Below are positions 24,124 to 35,732 of a stretch of DNA of 64,000 nucleotides, piece by piece. Each line of letters starts with the position of its first letter. The stretch's first letter is position 1. This DNA is from Plectrocnemia conspersa. Its lineage: Eukaryota > Arthropoda > Insecta > Trichoptera > Polycentropodidae. Position numbers and translations under genes: made by a program. The DNA is taken from assembly GCA_009617715.1 (NCBI GenBank), contig VTFK01000020.1, forward strand, positions 1,426,001-1,490,000. The letters run 5' to 3'. The notes under the pieces were generated by a model. The model saw only the letters and a list, made by a program, of their open reading frames with translations, had not been told where the DNA came from and made no database searches.

Positions 24124-27100
24124 ATGTCTGTTAAGAGCATATTCAAAGCTAAAGACGTATTCGACGCTCTCATGCCGATTCTGCTTCTCGGTAAAGTTTT
24201 GGGAATGTCGCCCTTTAACTTTGACGTGTCTTCAAAAAATACAAAAACTACCATCAATTACCCGCTACTGTCCTGGTCTGGCCTTCTCATCTGCGTCTAC
24301 ACAGCATGCTTAGTCAAAGTGTCTTTGACTGGAGAATCGCTAGCAACCCTATACGACTATTCTAACTTCTTTAAAATCGGAGATTTTATCCGTATCTACA
24401 TCGGATCAATATTATTCTTTCTTCTTTTCATATCAGTATTCTTCAACACTGATTCTTATTCATTAACAATAAAATTGTTAATTCGCACCGATGTCTTACT
24501 AAGGCAGATTAATTTGCAGAGAGATAACAATATGTTGAAGTTAAAATTAATTTGTGGCATCTTGGCATATCTCGCTGTTCATATAAGCTACATTTTATTG
24601 AACTTGAACTTGATAGGCTTAGGCACTAAGCGTCCTTCGAGCTACCTAGGAGTTGCTTTGTATACTCCTGGATTCTTTACTGCTTTCACTACTATAATGT
24701 TCAACGCCATAGTTTTTGTATTGCATTCAAATTTAGAGATGATCAATAAACAATTAAAGATTTTACAGAAAGGACGTCAGAAATATTACTTATTCGGTCC
24801 TATGTGGAATAAGGCGAGGAGTCAAAAAGATAACAAGAAAGAATTGGATATGATAAACAAAGTGTGGCAAATATACGATACCACTTGCGAGAATAGCGAT
24901 GTGGTAAATGAAGCTTTTTCTATAAAACTGCTCATTATGCTAGCTAGTTCTTTTTTGGCTGTAGTTTTCAATGAATTTAACGCTATGAATACCGTGTACC
25001 TTCTTAGAACAGGCGACACGAAGCATTGGATATTCTTATCGTTTTCTCTGCATCAAACTCTTCAATACATGTCACTGTCCACTTCGATGATCTCGTTCTG
25101 CGAAAGCTTAAAGAAAGAGGTATAGTATACTAATCATTATCAACTTATGATGTGTGTATATAAAATTTATGTTTAATTCCATATGGTGTAGATTTGTATC
25201 AATTTATTTTTAATCGCCTACATATTTTATTTTTTTTATTTTAATATTACAAATGTTTTTGCAGAAAAAAATAACTGCAGAAAGAATATATATATTTTAG
25301 ATTTATGTAAAAAGATTATAAATATTTATCAGTTTTTAAAAATATATTATTAGAACATTTAACAAACAATTTACTTCTTAATTTTATATATCATAAATCA
25401 TTCTGACTAACAAATTCAGTCGAAATATTAATAAGGTAATTTTTCAGAACCATTGAAAGTTGTGACATGATACTTAAAATATATACATATATGATAAAAA
25501 CATAATATATAGCCACTAATTAATTATGTAATGTTCCCTCCAGGGATATTGAAATGTCTGTCATTAAATATAATTCTCTAGTAGGTCGAGTTGAATGTGT
25601 ATAGGTTTAGTGTGTCTTTGTTATACATAATTACCTAATATATTTCGTTTTAAGTTATTTATGTTTTTAATTATTTTTGTACTTGATACTGTGTATATTT
25701 TTTTGTTATTCTTAAAACAAAATTATATAAAATAATTTATATTATGCAAAAATCTTGTCTTATCTATTTATTTAGCGCTCAAGGCAAAAATTAAGTTTCT
25801 CCCCTCCCCCACATATTGTCAACACATTAAATTTAAAAAATAAGATGATATACATTCAAATATCATACACAAATAATTTTAAATAATAATTCAAATTTAT
25901 TAAAAGCATTTAAAATTTATAGTAAATCAAAATAACTACATAGTGGTTATTAATTGTATTATATTATATTTTTTTATTAAATTAACACACTTACGACATT
26001 TATGACATTTCATACATATACTATACTAAAATATGCATTTACTATATACACACGCATCAGTGCCGTGTGGTCCATACATGCGGTAGATACAACGCATGCC
26101 TTGAGATTGTAAAACAATTCTAAAAATTAAATATTTTTATCATTTATTATTTTTTTTAATTTACGTAATTACGAAACGTGATCGCTCAGAAAATCGGATA
26201 CAGACAACCACGTTGAGAGAGCGGCTAAAGCCGACTGGAGCGCGGGCGGGCTGGTGGCAAGCTGTCTTACGCAGTCGTCACGCGTGCGTCATGAATTACT
26301 TATCGGGAATTGAATTGGTCGCGCATAAGCACTAGAACTTCAGCCGTTACTCGTGCTCGTGCTTACAGTCACCCGTCATCAACCGTTCATGCGGTTGACG
26401 TTTTGAATCTGTTTATTTCTTCGACCTTTCGGCTTTCATGTCTTGCAGTGGGAGCTGCCGGCTTCTCATACCAATAGCCGGGCAGGTTTAAAATCTCTCG
26501 TACATTTTACATCCCGACGATCGTGTTCTAAATTTAACATTTAGCATTAACGAGTTGCCGAAATCATCATTAAGTAACTTCAAAAAGTGCTTCATTGTGT
26601 AGACTATAGATGAATGTAATTTTAATTGGAAATACATACAGAAAATATCGGTTAATCTGATAAAAATATAAGTTTAAATAAAACAAATAATTAAAATAAT
26701 ATCAATTAAATAGTCTTTAGAAGCGACTTTTTAATTTATATTATTTTTTTAATTATTAAAATACATCAAATGTTCGATTAATAAAAAAATCCGAAGATAT
26801 CCTTAAATTTGTTGGTGTGATTTTTTTATAGTTCAGAAACTGAAGTTGGATCAACCTTTATATACCTATATATGTATATACATATATTATATATTATTTT
26901 AATATATTCCATAGGCAAAGAAAACAGCAAATCTCATTAACCAAATGATGATAGAAGAAACTGACAGCAAAATAGCTGAAAGAGTATGAAATTATTTTTT
27001 ACATGTATGTTTTTTTTATTTAATAATAATTAAATACTATATTTCAGCTTCATCTGTTTTCATCTTACATTCTGCACAGATCTCCAGTGATAACAGGCGG

Positions 27101-27713
27101 TGGACTATTCAAGATTGATAATACACTATTGTTCACGGTTAGTATTAAAATTCTTTCGAAAAAATATTCGACACGTACTATAGACGGTGACTAATATCTG
27201 AAAGACCTGGGTTCGAATCCCATATGGGCCCTAGTATTTTTAAATTTCTATCATTTTTGGGAGATCAAAATTAATGATTTTTATGTAATTATAACTTTGG
27301 TCGATCATTAGGTTTTCAAATATTTTATTTATCTCGCTGATAAATATCGTGATTAATAATTGAAATAAAATCATTCTGGGTTGTACATAGTAACATAGAT
27401 TGATTGTAAACTGTAATCTAAATGTGTCTGATAATAGTTGTTAATTGTGTTTTCACGGTTGTTACGCGTGTCATATTGCAACAATATATTTATAAATAAC
27501 TTCAACACAATCAAAAATATTAAATTAAGTACTAAAAGCAATTATCCCTCGAATCTAGGCCTTCGGAACCGCCGCTTTAGAGCTAACACTAATACTAATT
27601 ATCTCTCATATCTTACTAAATAATTATGTTTTATTTGTTTTCAGATTATCGGCGCTTCGGCTACGTATTTAATCATATTAGTACAATTCGCCACAATTAG
27701 CATTGCCGAGTAA
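24124..27713 (+). CDS. Gustatory receptor 1 (7tm_7 family), complete, 407 aa
   Basis: Four exons join in phase 0: 24124-25119, 26915-26983, 27048-27137 and 27645-27713 (stop TAA), giving 332 + 23 + 30 + 22 codons. Insect gustatory receptors are ligand-gated cation channels of taste neurons with an inverted seven-helix topology. Evidence: several hydrophobic segments in exon 1, a large first exon followed by three short exons as in many GR genes, and a C-terminus with the signature TYLIILVQF. The N-terminal motif LLLGKVLGMSPFNF also fits the family, in which a short helix precedes a PF/PY motif. Intron 1 is long (1,795 bp) and contains a hAT-MITE remnant and a GC-rich patch. The start is the first ATG after a likely TCAGT initiator. 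Ligand and subfamily (for example Gr28-like) cannot be set from the sequence. Confidence 0.9.
25765..25850 (+). repeat. Partial copy of the hAT-type MITE of 48352-48723
   Basis: TTATTTAGCGCTCAAGGCAA, then AAATTAAGTTTCTCCCCTCC, follows the left part of the element at 48352 (TTATTTAGCGCCCCAGGCAA, AAACTAAATTTGCGCCCC). The outer 12-bp terminal repeat is missing. It lies in intron 1 of the first receptor gene. Confidence 0.55.
26160..26560. other. GC-rich patch inside receptor intron 1
   Basis: About 400 bp with a far more even base composition than the rest of the intron, including GAGCGCGGGCGGGCTGG and many CG dinucleotides. No long frame or splice pattern is evident. It may be an inserted element or a nested regulatory region. 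I cannot assign it. Confidence 0.4.
27178..27232 (+). repeat. tRNA-like fragment with perfect B box
   Basis: GACCTGGGTTCGAATCCCAT contains the consensus B box GGTTCGAATCC and can form a T-arm. No matching A box or acceptor stem is convincing, so it is more likely a SINE or tRNA remnant than a working tRNA gene. It sits in intron 3 of the first receptor. Confidence 0.45.
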
Positions 27714-27899
27714 TTTAAACGTAATTACATTAGCTTAAGTTATATTACTTGAATATTTAATTGTATCATTATTAAAAAAAATAATAAATCGTACATTCTC
27801 AATTATCAGAATTAAAATAATTATTATATTTCATTATTTCTAATGTAACACTAACGATAATGGTATTTTTTTAAATTACACTCTTTTAAACTACAATAG

Positions 27900-27904
27900 T
27901 CAGT
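27900..27904 (+). promoter_or_regulatory. Candidate arthropod initiator (TCAGT) of second gustatory receptor
   Basis: TCAGT ends 12 nt before the ATG of the second receptor, mirroring the arrangement of the first. The space between the two genes is only about 200 bp, so this gene's promoter must be compact or overlap the end of its neighbour. Confidence 0.35.
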
Positions 27905-27916
27905 CAATCGTCAGCG

Positions 27917-30605
27917 ATGGGGCAAATCCTGGAAAATATCTCAAGAGCAGACTCTATCTTAGATGTAGTAAAACCTGTTATCGATTTAAGTAAAATAGTC
28001 GGAGTTTCTCCGTTTAAGTACGAGTTTTATGAAAAGCATTGCAAGACAGTGTTTGACTATCCTTGGTTAACTTGGACGATATTCATAGAAGTTGTCTATA
28101 TCACAATAATCATATGTATAGTAGTGAACGGAGAATCTTTATCTTCCGTATTCAACTACCCCAGATTTGTACGCATCGGCGATATTTTTTGCATCTATTT
28201 TGGTTCATTTCTATTTTTCTTGCTGTTTCTATCAATGTTCCACAATAATTACTACTATTCAAAAACCACATATCTCTTGTACAACACAGATACTCTCATG
28301 AATGAATTAAAAATTAAGATGAATTATAAAAAAATTAAAAGGCAAATCTTGGTATCGATTTTTGGCGATTTTATGTTCAATCTTGTAATAGTAGCTGTCA
28401 ACTACTATTTTATAAATTTATGGAAGTTAAATCTCACTTTTAAGCTGGCTTTTGCTTTATACCTTCCCGGTTTTACATCTGCAATAGCAATGATGATTTT
28501 TAAATCTGTCTCTGTGATGATCAAAGAAAACTTACGGCTTTTAAACGAACGTTTTAAGGATATTTTAGAGTTTCGCACTGTAAAACCGTCTTTGAAAAAA
28601 ATCATGATAGTAGCCGAAGACAAAGAAGATATCAAACAGTTAAAAATAACCATAACCAAATTATGGAATATTTACGATGTCATATGCGAAACTTGCGATT
28701 CGTTAAATAAAGGGTTTTCCGTAAAGATACTCATTATTTTAACTTGGTCTTTTGTCGTACTGGTCTTTAACGAATACAATGCTTTGAGCTACTTAATACA
28801 ACTGCACACGGGAACTAATGCCCAGTTTCAGTTTTTGCTTTTTTTTCCTTACAACAAATAATTCAATATACAATTCTTTTGACTTCATTGATCTACGCCA
28901 GTGACACAATCATAAACGAGGTTATATATTCCTATATGTTTTTATATAATACATTATTATTTAATATGAATTTGTTTAGGCGAAAGTTACTGCGATACTT
29001 GTAAATCAAATAATGATAGAAGAAACGGAAATGTCTATTGCTTGCAAGGTAACAATTACATCCTACTAATATTTTATACTAATAAAACTTGTTTTTTTAG
29101 ATACTGTCGTTAAAAGTTCAATTTTTCATCAATATTACACTGAATGATTGTTAACCCCTTACCGCATGGGTTTTTAAAAAAATATATGCTATAAAATATG
29201 TGAAGAAATATCAAGAAAAAATATAAAAAAATACACATTTTGCTAATATTGAAAATTTTATTGACAAAAATATATTAGGACCATATATTACACTGCATGC
29301 AATAGTTACTATAATATTGATTGAGCCATATGTCTCACTCTATGCATTAAGAACAAAAAGTACAAATTAGATCAAACTAATTAAAAAATGAAAACATAAA
29401 AACAATCTTTCTTATAAATCTCTGTATAGTACCCATTGGATTTTTTCCACACATTTTGAACCATTGTCAGCAGTATAAAAAGTTGGTAGTAAATAAATAT
29501 AACATTAAAATGTTTGTGACTGTATTTTTTCATAATAAATTTCGCAAATCTTATTTTAAATGCTAAAAAGAAAAATTAATACAAATAAAAATCTGTTCGT
29601 TTTCTTTGCGCTACTACTAATGTCAAATTATATTTTACTCGTAAAAATACTGACAGCTACTAGTGAAATAATAAGCTGTGGTTGTCATAAATTAGGGCTT
29701 TTTACTGGCAGATGCTAGTGAAATAATAAGCTGTGGCTGTTATAAATTAAGGCTTTTAAAAGTTGAAAATAAGTTATTTTTATTTATAAAAAAATATTTT
29801 TCTTTAAAAAATAATGATACAGCACGAAATTAACATATTTCAAAGTATAAATATTCAAAGAAACACAAGAAAGTTGTTGAAGAATATAAATAATAAGTTG
29901 CATATTTTTTATATTCTGTTATATTTATTATAAGGAATCACGAATATATTAGTTTCAAGCTTCAAGTTTTAAATTTAAAGGTGCTTATTTTTAGTTATGG
30001 TTTCTTTGGAACGTTAGATTACTTACCCTCGGGCCGACCCTGGGGGAAATTATGAAAAGTTTTATTTTAACTTAGATTATTTTATAAAAATCAATAGATT
30101 TTTTTTATAATTTCGACAAAAAATAATTTTAATTAAGAAATACCAAACGAGGAGGGGAATAAAAATATAATATTTTTCAAAATGTTTAATAAGACGGCTT
30201 TCCGAAATTATGTCATAGGTTTTTCGTGAAGTTTTACCCCCTTATGTCACAAGATGGCATTGCGCCAGACTCTTGTTTGCTTCATAATGTCACAATTCTG
30301 CTAACCCCTCCCCCCCCCTTCTTCAAACATGCGACATAATTTATGGAAGCAGTCTAAACAAAAAAGTTGTAAAATTACAGCTTCATAAATTGTCTTCATA
30401 TATGCTGAATAGATATCCAGTATTCACAGGCGTCAGTTTATTTAGCATCGATAATACCTTAATTTTTACAGTAAGAATGGTTTAATTTTTCGTAAATGAA
30501 ATATATATATAAAAATAATAATTTGTATATTTGTAGATTATTAGTGCTTCAACGACATATTTAGTTATATTGATGCAATTAGCTACGATGAAATTGCCAG
30601 AATGA
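27917..30605 (+). CDS. Gustatory receptor 2, tandem paralogue with a frameshift in exon 1
   Basis: Exons are 27917-28920, 28980-29048, 30381-30470 and 30537-30605 (stop TGA), with the same exon sizes as the neighbour (69, 90 and 69 nt for exons 2-4). The protein parallels it throughout: KIVGVSPFKYE, a GDIF-IYFGS-LFFLLFLS block, NEYNALSYLIQ, IMIEETE, SLFSIDNTLIFT and a final TYLVILMQL, in which the last residue of the TYhhhhhQF signature is leucine. Exon 1 is out of frame after the T8 run at 28839-28846: as given it stops at 28859-28861, while the frame that matches the paralogue resumes with LQQIIQYTILLTSLIYASD. One base is missing relative to the paralogue. This is either a homopolymer sequencing error, an allele, or a recent pseudogene. 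Full length would be about 410 residues. Intron 1 is only 59 bp. Confidence 0.85.
29640..29765. repeat. Tandem duplication in receptor 2 intron 2
   Basis: Two copies, about 60 bp apart, share AGTGAAATAATAAGCTGTGG followed by TGTCATAAATTAGGGCTTTT or TGTTATAAATTAAGGCTTTT. It is non-coding and lies in the intron between exons 2 and 3. Confidence 0.75.
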
Positions 30606-30727
30606 ATTAAATCTTTTTATGGTCGTATTAGTTAGCGTTAAGACCGATGGTCGCTTTTGCTGTTGTTAGGACTACCGGCCGAAAATTGTATTTTGACATT
30701 CGCTGGTGACATAACCTAAAAGTCGCT

Positions 30728-31264
30728 ATGCCGTTCATGATAGGAAGAGCGGCCGTGCGCCGGACGGCCAAATATCTGATGTCGGGCTCCCTGGAGCTGC
30801 GCCCCAAGGTTCAAATCTTCACAATAAACTATAACACGTTTGGCGAGCGGCACGAGGGCATCCGAGACTTTGTCTTCTGGCGCCTGTCCCAGCTGCAATA
30901 CCGCAATCCTTTCGTACAAATAGCCACCATCAGAAACATGACGCCTTCGCCTTTCGTGCGATGCTACATGAACGACGGCCAGGAGCTGCTTATCGACGTA
31001 GACAACAAGAGCCACAAAGATATCCTTCACCATTTGATACGAGTGGTGGGAAAGCCTGCAGACGTGATCGCGGCTGAAACGCTGGCCAAGGAAAAAAAAG
31101 ATAATCCGGCCAATTTCGGGATCGGATGTGAAAGGCCGTGCATTTGCGAAGTTTACGGCCAAGTGCCTTGCTCGGGTATCATCGCCTTACCTAAACACTT
31201 TAGAGGCAAATATCAAAAGATGGCAGCGGAGGGAACGTGGCAAAGTAAATATATTAAAAAATAA
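30728..31264 (+). CDS. mRpS25: Mitochondrial ribosomal protein mS25
   Basis: The 178-residue protein belongs to the small subunit of the mitochondrial ribosome (mS25/MRPS25). Shared blocks with the animal family are the start MPFMIGRAAVRRTAKYLMSG, VQIFTINYNTFGERHEGIRD, FVFW-LSQLQYRNPFVQI, NMTPSPFVRCYM, LLIDVDNKS and the end region NPANFG-CE-PCICEVYGQV followed by PLPKHFRGKY-type residues (here ALPKHFRGKY). Length is close to the human protein (173). The cysteines near residues 137-152 (C-x3-C-x-C, then QVPC) are conserved in the family. There is no intron in the coding sequence. The ATG lies 122 bp after the stop of receptor 2, so its promoter is inside that short gap. Base composition is much less AT-rich than the flanks, as expected for a conserved gene. 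Confidence 0.97.
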   Translation: MPFMIGRAAVRRTAKYLMSGSLELRPKVQIFTINYNTFGERHEGIRDFVFWRLSQLQYRNPFVQIATIRNMTPSPFVRCYMNDGQELLIDVDNKSHKDILHHLIRVVGKPADVIAAETLAKEKKDNPANFGIGCERPCICEVYGQVPCSGIIALPKHFRGKYQKMAAEGTWQSKYIKK

Positions 31265-31306
31265 CTAAGCTTTGTTGATAATTTAATAATAATTAGAATG
31301 TATATT

Positions 31307-31312
31307 AATAAA
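31307..31312 (+). terminator. Polyadenylation signal of mS25
   Basis: AATAAA lies 43 nt after the stop codon, followed by a T-rich stretch at about 31337-31349. Confidence 0.6.
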
Positions 31313-31319
31313 TAATAAA

Positions 31320-33209
31320 AATGTTAGACGTGTAATTTTTTTTTTTTTCATTAACTATAAAAAGTATTCAATTTAATTGTTTTGTCAATTCCCATTTCCT
31401 TATTCATACTTGTAATGCTAATGTTAATGCTTCTGGGTTCTTAGCTTTGTCGACCTACAAGCTCCGTGGCATTTGTCTATACCAGGACTGGCCAACGACC
31501 TATCAACATTTTAATACAGTAGACCTCCCAATAACACGGTAAATTGGGAACAAGCTATTTGGGGAACTAGAAAATAAAGAATGACGCCAAGGAGCACAGA
31601 AGTAAGGTATAAGACTCGCTCCCGATTTGTTGGGTCGATTTTACGCTACAAATCTCTGAATCAAGATTTGCTTCTACTACAACCACGGATCAAGACTCGT
31701 ACGTCGCTTTCCTGAGATTACACCAAATATCTAACCGCTACAACATAATCTGGTAGAAAGGCTGCATGTTATTACGGATAATGCAAATAACCATACATTT
31801 TTTTTTTATCAAAGATCTCTTTATTATATCGCTTACACATTTTTTTTATTAATTTTTTTCAGTTTTCTTATAATGAGTAATCAAAAAATGAGAAAAACTT
31901 TTCATTATCATGAAGAATAAGAATTAACCTATTTTTTCGTCATGTTTAAAGAGAATTGCTGCTGCTTAGTTTGTAAATTTTTCCATCGCAATACCAAAAA
32001 AAGGAAAGCATCATTTCAACACGATGCATTCTAAATATCAATCTGATTTTCCACTCGAAGAAAAAGCTGCAGGAACTAAAATCTGGTTTGAGTACGCAAT
32101 AAAATATGTTTTTAGGACAATTTGTCAAGATCTACAACTGTGTCGAAATACAATTATGAGACGTAGGGCTGGAACAAGACATTTTGTCACCTTAGGCAAA
32201 AGAACTAATTTGCCATGTAATTTTTTTTTTCTTTCAATAAGTATTATATTAAGATTAATAAGATATTACACAACTTTGGAAACAAAATAAATTTTTTGAT
32301 AATTATATTCAGTGGTGGCTAGTGACAATAAAAACAATTGCCGATTAGAACTGGTTGAAATAGCTGTATCGTTAGTATATAAATAAACGCATATTTAATG
32401 TTTTTGGGAAATCATTCGTATACAAGATAAAGAGGAACGACCCGAGCAAACTTTCCTTAGGAACTCCAGCTGGAATTTCACGTGGGATTGTGTTCATTAT
32501 TTAGTGAAACAACATAGCTTCTATTTTTCAGGTATGAGCGTATTAAGCGTATCAGATAGTCAGGGGTTGTTTTTGTATAATTTATGAATCAAACCGTCAG
32601 GTCATACTGTGTCAAAATGAATTTTATTTATCTTATTTTTTCAAATTTATTTCATTACTTAGCTATAGTGGCGCGGCAAAGAGGGGGGGGGTCTGGACCC
32701 ACTTCCCCTTGGCGAAGCGCAGCGGGTGATTTTATGTTAATTAAATATAAATTACAAAAATTATCTTGCCTTTTTTCTTGAGAAAATCCTGGCTACGCCA
32801 CTGACACTCGCTGCAGACACCTACAAAACCTTTGAGGACCTCGCACGGACATCATCCTTGCGCCAGCTTCTCCACCACCGCTCGTAGAAAACATCTCGCC
32901 ATCTATCGTCTGACCCAATTGTAATATAATCTAATAAAAAGTTCTACTAGATTCCACCAAGCGTCTTACTGGCTACTCGAACTTTATTTACAGAAATGGT
33001 CTTTTGCTAACGATTTAACAATCAATGAACCCCTTATTCAAAAAAATCCTAATTTTTAGTGGTTGTGTATTAGTCTAAATCTTTTATAGTATCGCTTTGA
33101 TTATTGTAATCCGTATTTCGAAAAATCAGTCTTAATTTTTAGAAACTGACAGATGAGTCGCTGTAGTAGTGTTTTTATTGAAATTTTACAATTTAATTAT
33201 ATTATATAA
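31320..33209. other. Intergenic DNA with element remnants
   Basis: No gene is supported. Near 31514 TACAGTAGACCTCCCAATAA resembles the end of a pogo/Tigger-type element. At about 32665-32812 a TAGTGGCG start and a GGCTACGCCACTG end form imperfect inverted repeats around a G-run, a common layout of short insect MITEs. Short frames at 31946-32290 look like noise. Confidence 0.35.
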
Positions 33210-33389
33210 ATGAGCGATCGACGGACGAAGCCCCATAAGTCGTCAAATTCCCGTCGCAGTCCACAAAAAAACGTCCTGCCTTACGCCGCCGTCACGTTAG
33301 TGTTACCAGAGAGTCGCCTAGTTTTGGACATAAAAGAAACAAATAGACCCTCACAAGCGGCTGCAGGTCAAGGGAATGTGAGGAATGAG
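33210..33389 (+). CDS. Candidate first coding exon, unknown protein
   Basis: An ATG-initiated frame of exactly 60 codons ends at a consensus donor AATGAG/GTAAAC. The peptide is basic at its start (MSDRRTKPHKSSNSRRSPQK) and continues with VLPYAAVTLVLPESRLVLDI. Its base composition is clearly less AT-rich than both flanks, which supports real coding sequence. I do not recognise the family and found no matching downstream exon: the next good acceptor (TTTTTCAG before 33655) leads to stops in the frame required. It may be the 5' end of a gene whose exons I missed, or a piece of a mobile element. Confidence 0.35.
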
Positions 33390-34253
33390 GTAAACAATAT
33401 ATTCCTAATTCGTTTAATATCGCTTCAAAATTCTATCAACATTGTATATTTTATAGATAATTTTCTATGTTTAATTTTAATTTCCATACAAAATTATTAT
33501 GCTGTAATAGTTTTACCTGTTTTAAAAAACGATTGATGAAGAATTCCCCCAGAAAACTTGGTTTTAGAGCATGTTTTTGATTACACTATATAACCATTGT
33601 CCTGATTAATAAATAATGCTTTTCCTTAAGAATAATTTCCTATTATTTTTCAGAACTAATTAAGAACATATTTCAAAACGTTGCAGTTTTTGTCTTTCCG
33701 TTCACCGTTGCTAGGTACCAAACAGCTGTACACGGAAAAGCTTCAACTATGTTTCTAATTGATAACTTACAGTTCTCTGACTAACAGTACCTTCTCCAAA
33801 TCCAAAATTTATATTATACACCGTATTGTATTTCAGTTTGAACTCATATATAAGAGGATATGTTAATTTTTTGTCGACGCCATAGGAACCCAAAAAATAA
33901 GACAAACTAGTTTAATTGCAGAAAATAAAAAATGATTATTTACTACGAAGGTTTTTATTTCAATGACGGTTTTCGACTGAGTAGAAATTTGTTATGACTC
34001 ATGCTAATATAATATAAATAGTGTAAATTAGGAAGTTCAATAAATTTAACATAAGCTAATTCCATTTTGCTCCCAAAAATACTATCACGTGCATTTACTA
34101 AATAAAACAATAATATTTTAAAGTAGTTTATTACCAAATTAATATTTTACATCGCCTCGTGTTAAATGAGTTATAAATTAAATTTTATAATAAGCACGCA
34201 AACTACTTTTGTAAACTAGTATAATTATAAATTCACACTAAGACTATAATAAT
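33390..34253. other. AT-rich spacer left of the astacin
   Basis: No gene or repeat recognised. The small frame at 33955-34137 on the minus strand has no supporting features. Confidence 0.4.
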
Positions 34254-34259
34254 TTTATT
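34254..34259 (-). terminator. Polyadenylation signal overlapping the astacin stop
   Basis: On the minus strand AATAAA overlaps the TAA stop codon (34258-34260). If used, the 3' untranslated region would be only 10-30 nt. No other hexamer is as close. Confidence 0.4.
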
Positions 34260-35732
34260 ACACTCCTAAAGTTCGACATAGCGCATAATATTTTTTAGAC
34301 ATCTTACGATTTTCTAAACAACCGTACAAATCATTTATTTTTAGACAGTCTGTTTTACTCAAATAGCCCCTTTGGCCTATCTTCATTCCTTTCATCTTAG
34401 GAGTAATAGTTGGCTTATCTCTACCCGTGCTGAAATAATGAGTTCCGTAATGCATTATTGAGGAATAATCATACTCAAAGCTGTATGTCGTATTCTCTAG
34501 GCTCTGTTTCTCAAAGTTATTCTTGTGTGCTAAAAATATATAATAAGATTTATACATGTAAGCATACAAATTATTAATTAGATATTACCTGGAGAGATAT
34601 TGTCGAAATGTATCTTAACAAATCTATCTCTATCTGCTCGCGATTGCTCGTGGAATATTCCTAAAGCGTGCATTATTTCATGTATTGCTCTCCCTTCAGT
34701 TCCTAAGCAATTCGGTCCTCTCTCATCTGGTGGTTGTAAAGATAACAATTGAGCTCCACCCGTTCTACCAACATACGACCAACAACCCTTTAAAATATAT
34801 ATTTTAGTTAGTAATTATTGTTATTCACACATAACGTTATGCTACTTTAAATTTACCTTAGGATATTTGATAGGATAAATTAATAAATAGTCCTTTGCCT
34901 TTCCATTCCATGGTACAAATTTAACGCATGAGAGAAAATCTAGGGTTCGTATCGCTTGGTAGATTGTAACGTAATCAATTGGTTCATATAATTCGCTAAT
35001 ATGATATGGAACAGTAGCATTTTTCCATAGTTTTTCAGGGAACACGTCCCATTTTAGTCCCACTCTCCAATAATTGTACATCTATAATTGTAAATAGTGT
35101 ATGAAATTAAAATAAACATCTCACATATATGTAAAATAAAATTTAGTACAAATATTTCAACATTTTAAGGATACTTTGACATTATATATATTTTTTATTT
35201 ATTTTATAATGATTATTACATCTCTTCTTCTCATTTTATTAAATTTCATTTCTATGATTTGGAGTACGATAACATTTAAAATATTTATAAAATGAATGTA
35301 CTATAATATTAGTTCTAAAATCCTGCAATATGATTTGTTGTAAATTTTCTTACTTCATCATTCATCGCCATATCTCCTTGAAACAATCCAGGTATAACTT
35401 CAGGATCTTGTGAAGAATCCTGCAATTCTTTTATTACTTCAGCATCTAATTTAGCTGAAAGTATATACATATAAATTATAATAACTGATATAAAATACAT
35501 TTATATTTACTTTATCACATACAATTTGTTGGCACTGATGGATAAACTATGCTTGGCACCTTTGGTAGTATTACTCTTCCATGATTAATGTTAACTCTTA
35601 ACGTAAATATAATGAGTAAATATCTCCATTTCCACAACATCTAAAATATATAATTATATTAAAATTATGAACATATTTTTTAGTATCAATGAAAATATAT
35701 AAGGAAAAATCTTCAAATACCTGTTTATTCAT
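34258..35732 (-). CDS. Astacin-family zinc metalloprotease, 308 aa
   Basis: Six exons on the complement join in phase: 35721-35732, 35523-35640, 35354-35454, 34857-35081, 34589-34787 and 34258-34529 (927 nt with stop). Astacins are secreted or membrane-bound endopeptidases. The protein starts with a signal-like hydrophobic stretch (WRYLLIIFTL). A propeptide contains LFQGDM, the FxGD motif whose aspartate blocks the zinc in the proenzyme. The catalytic domain runs from about residue 80. Its zinc site HEIMHALGIFHEQSRADRD has all three histidines and the catalytic glutamate, with I in place of the usual F in GF-H. The Met-turn is SSIMHYG. Cysteines at FLSC, GCW, NCLG and DLYGC fit the usual disulfides. 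No CUB or EGF domain follows, so it is a minimal astacin as is common in insects. The very short first exon (four residues) is the least certain part; the ATG opening exon 2 would serve as well. Confidence 0.9.

Noticed and set aside
30716..31162. 148-codon minus-strand frame
   Set aside because: It is a mirror of the mS25 gene, which matches its family over its whole length.
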